Assembly (NCBI GenBank): GCA_023398855.1
Contig: JAEWRS010000421.1
Span: 1-5,850, forward strand
DNA from: Bacillota bacterium
GTDB lineage: Bacteria; Bacillota; Clostridia; Lachnospirales; Lachnospiraceae
Length of the DNA: 5,850 bases
Direction: 5' to 3'
Below the pieces are notes generated by a model. That model saw only the letters and a program-made list of their open reading frames with translations, did no database searches and was not told the DNA's origin. Shown here in pieces: positions 5,172-5,850 of the stretch (position 1 is the stretch's first letter; each line of letters begins with the position of its first letter). A program made the position numbers and the translations under genes.

Positions 5172-5850
5172 TTATAATCAACTCCTTTGCGAACTTCCGA
5201 TAAGCAATACCCGCACTCGCCTTTGAGCTGTACTGCTCAATCGGCATACTGTAGTAAATACTCTCTCCAACCTTCACTGTACTGGGAATCCTGGTATCAA
5301 ATATCCGAATCTGCTCCTGGAAGTTATCTGCCACCTCTTCTGTCAGCACCTTGCACAGCTTTGTCCTGGACTCACACATGGTAAGCAGGATTCCCGCAAT
5401 TCCCAAATCTGGATTGATTCTCCGCTTAATCTTCATCACAGTCCTTAGAAAATCCTGCATCCCCATCATCGCAAGGAGCTGTGGATTCACCGTGATAATC
5501 ACATCATCAGCCGCTGCCAAAGCATTGATGGTCAGCGTTCCCAAAGACGGGCAGGTGTCAATCAGAATATAATCATACTTCTCACGCAACGGCTCCAATA
5601 TCCCGGCCAGCATCTTTTCCGCTCCCATTTCCAGTCTTAGCTTTGCATCCACCACTGACAGATAAATGGAAGAAGGAATAAAGTCCACCCCATCTTTCGT
5701 CCTTATATACCTCTTCGGAGCAGGCAACTTCGTGTCCTCAATTTCTGCCATCATCAAATGCCCAATGGTATTCTCCAGTTCCCCTGTATTCTCAACCCCA
5801 AAACATGCAGTCAGATTTGCCTGACTGTCAAAATCCACCGCAAGCACCTT
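5161..5850 (-). CDS. parA: ParA/Soj-family partition ATPase, C-terminal part (5' end outside window)
   Basis: The frame is open to the right edge, so the N-terminus with the Walker A (deviant P-loop) is missing and 229 residues are visible. The visible part begins KVLAVDFDSQANLT, which is the Walker A' segment with its conserved Asp and Gln. Then come DGVDFIPSS, the Walker B region YDYILIDTCPSLGTLTINAL (about 92-111 in the visible part), the VNPQLLAMMGM region, and the closing IPSTVKVGESIYYSMPIEQY that is typical of Soj-like ParA. The enzyme binds DNA non-specifically in its ATP form and is stimulated by ParB to move the replicon or element. The GTG at 5845-5847 is an internal valine codon and not the start. 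The stop codon lies inside parB (11-base overlap), showing one operon. Confidence 0.94.
   Translation of the reverse strand, partial: KVLAVDFDSQANLTACFGVENTGELENTIGHLMMAEIEDTKLPAPKRYIRTKDGVDFIPSSIYLSVVDAKLRLEMGAEKMLAGILEPLREKYDYILIDTCPSLGTLTINALAAADDVIITVNPQLLAMMGMQDFLRTVMKIKRRINPDLGIAGILLTMCESRTKLCKVLTEEVADNFQEQIRIFDTRIPSTVKVGESIYYSMPIEQYSSKASAGIAYRKFAKELIINEG

Noticed and set aside
5845..5847. GTG as the start codon of parA
   Set aside because: The frame continues to the window edge and the conserved P-loop that must precede VDFDSQ is missing, so the true start is outside the window.

Overview
The window looks like an accessory region of a low-to-moderate GC Firmicute, most likely a Clostridia/Lachnospiraceae-type genome or one of its integrative or conjugative elements. 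This is inferred from the protein families, the strong AGGAGG-type ribosome binding sites and the composition. Every gene I can support lies on the minus strand, so transcription runs from high to low coordinates: parA (cut by the right edge) > parB > ORF6N/PLD-like protein > XRE regulator > Dcm-Vsr fusion > large DrmE-like protein (cut by the left edge).

Right part (4197-5850): a ParA ATPase and a ParB partition protein overlap by 11 bases and form a segregation module of the kind carried by plasmids and integrative conjugative elements. This part is visibly richer in G+C: a 60-base sample at 4381-4440 has 28 G/C. Middle part (2933-4196): an ORF6N-domain protein with a C-terminal phospholipase-D-like segment, with regulatory-looking DNA on both sides. 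Its upstream region carries a 27-bp dyad with perfect 10-bp arms. A near copy of the same dyad lies inside its own coding sequence, in the codons for the conserved LRSQIVTSK motif. This is the most unusual signal in the window.

Left part (1-2932): an AT-rich island (18 G/C in the 60 bases at 181-240) that resembles the start of a defence operon. A small XRE repressor has an operator-like dyad next to a -10 box. It is followed by a 5-methylcytosine methyltransferase fused in frame to a Vsr mismatch endonuclease. After 20 bases comes the first 327 codons of a large protein that I tentatively place as DrmE of class 2 DISARM. In class 2 DISARM a cytosine methylase (DrmMII) marks self DNA and the DrmA/B/C/E proteins block phage DNA. 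If the assignment is right, drmA, drmB and drmC should lie just beyond base 1. The Vsr half would repair the T:G mismatches left by deamination of the methylase's own product.

The parAB module with regulator and defence cargo next to it fits a mobile element backbone with inserted accessory genes. No integrase, relaxase, attachment site, tRNA, rRNA or CRISPR array was seen.
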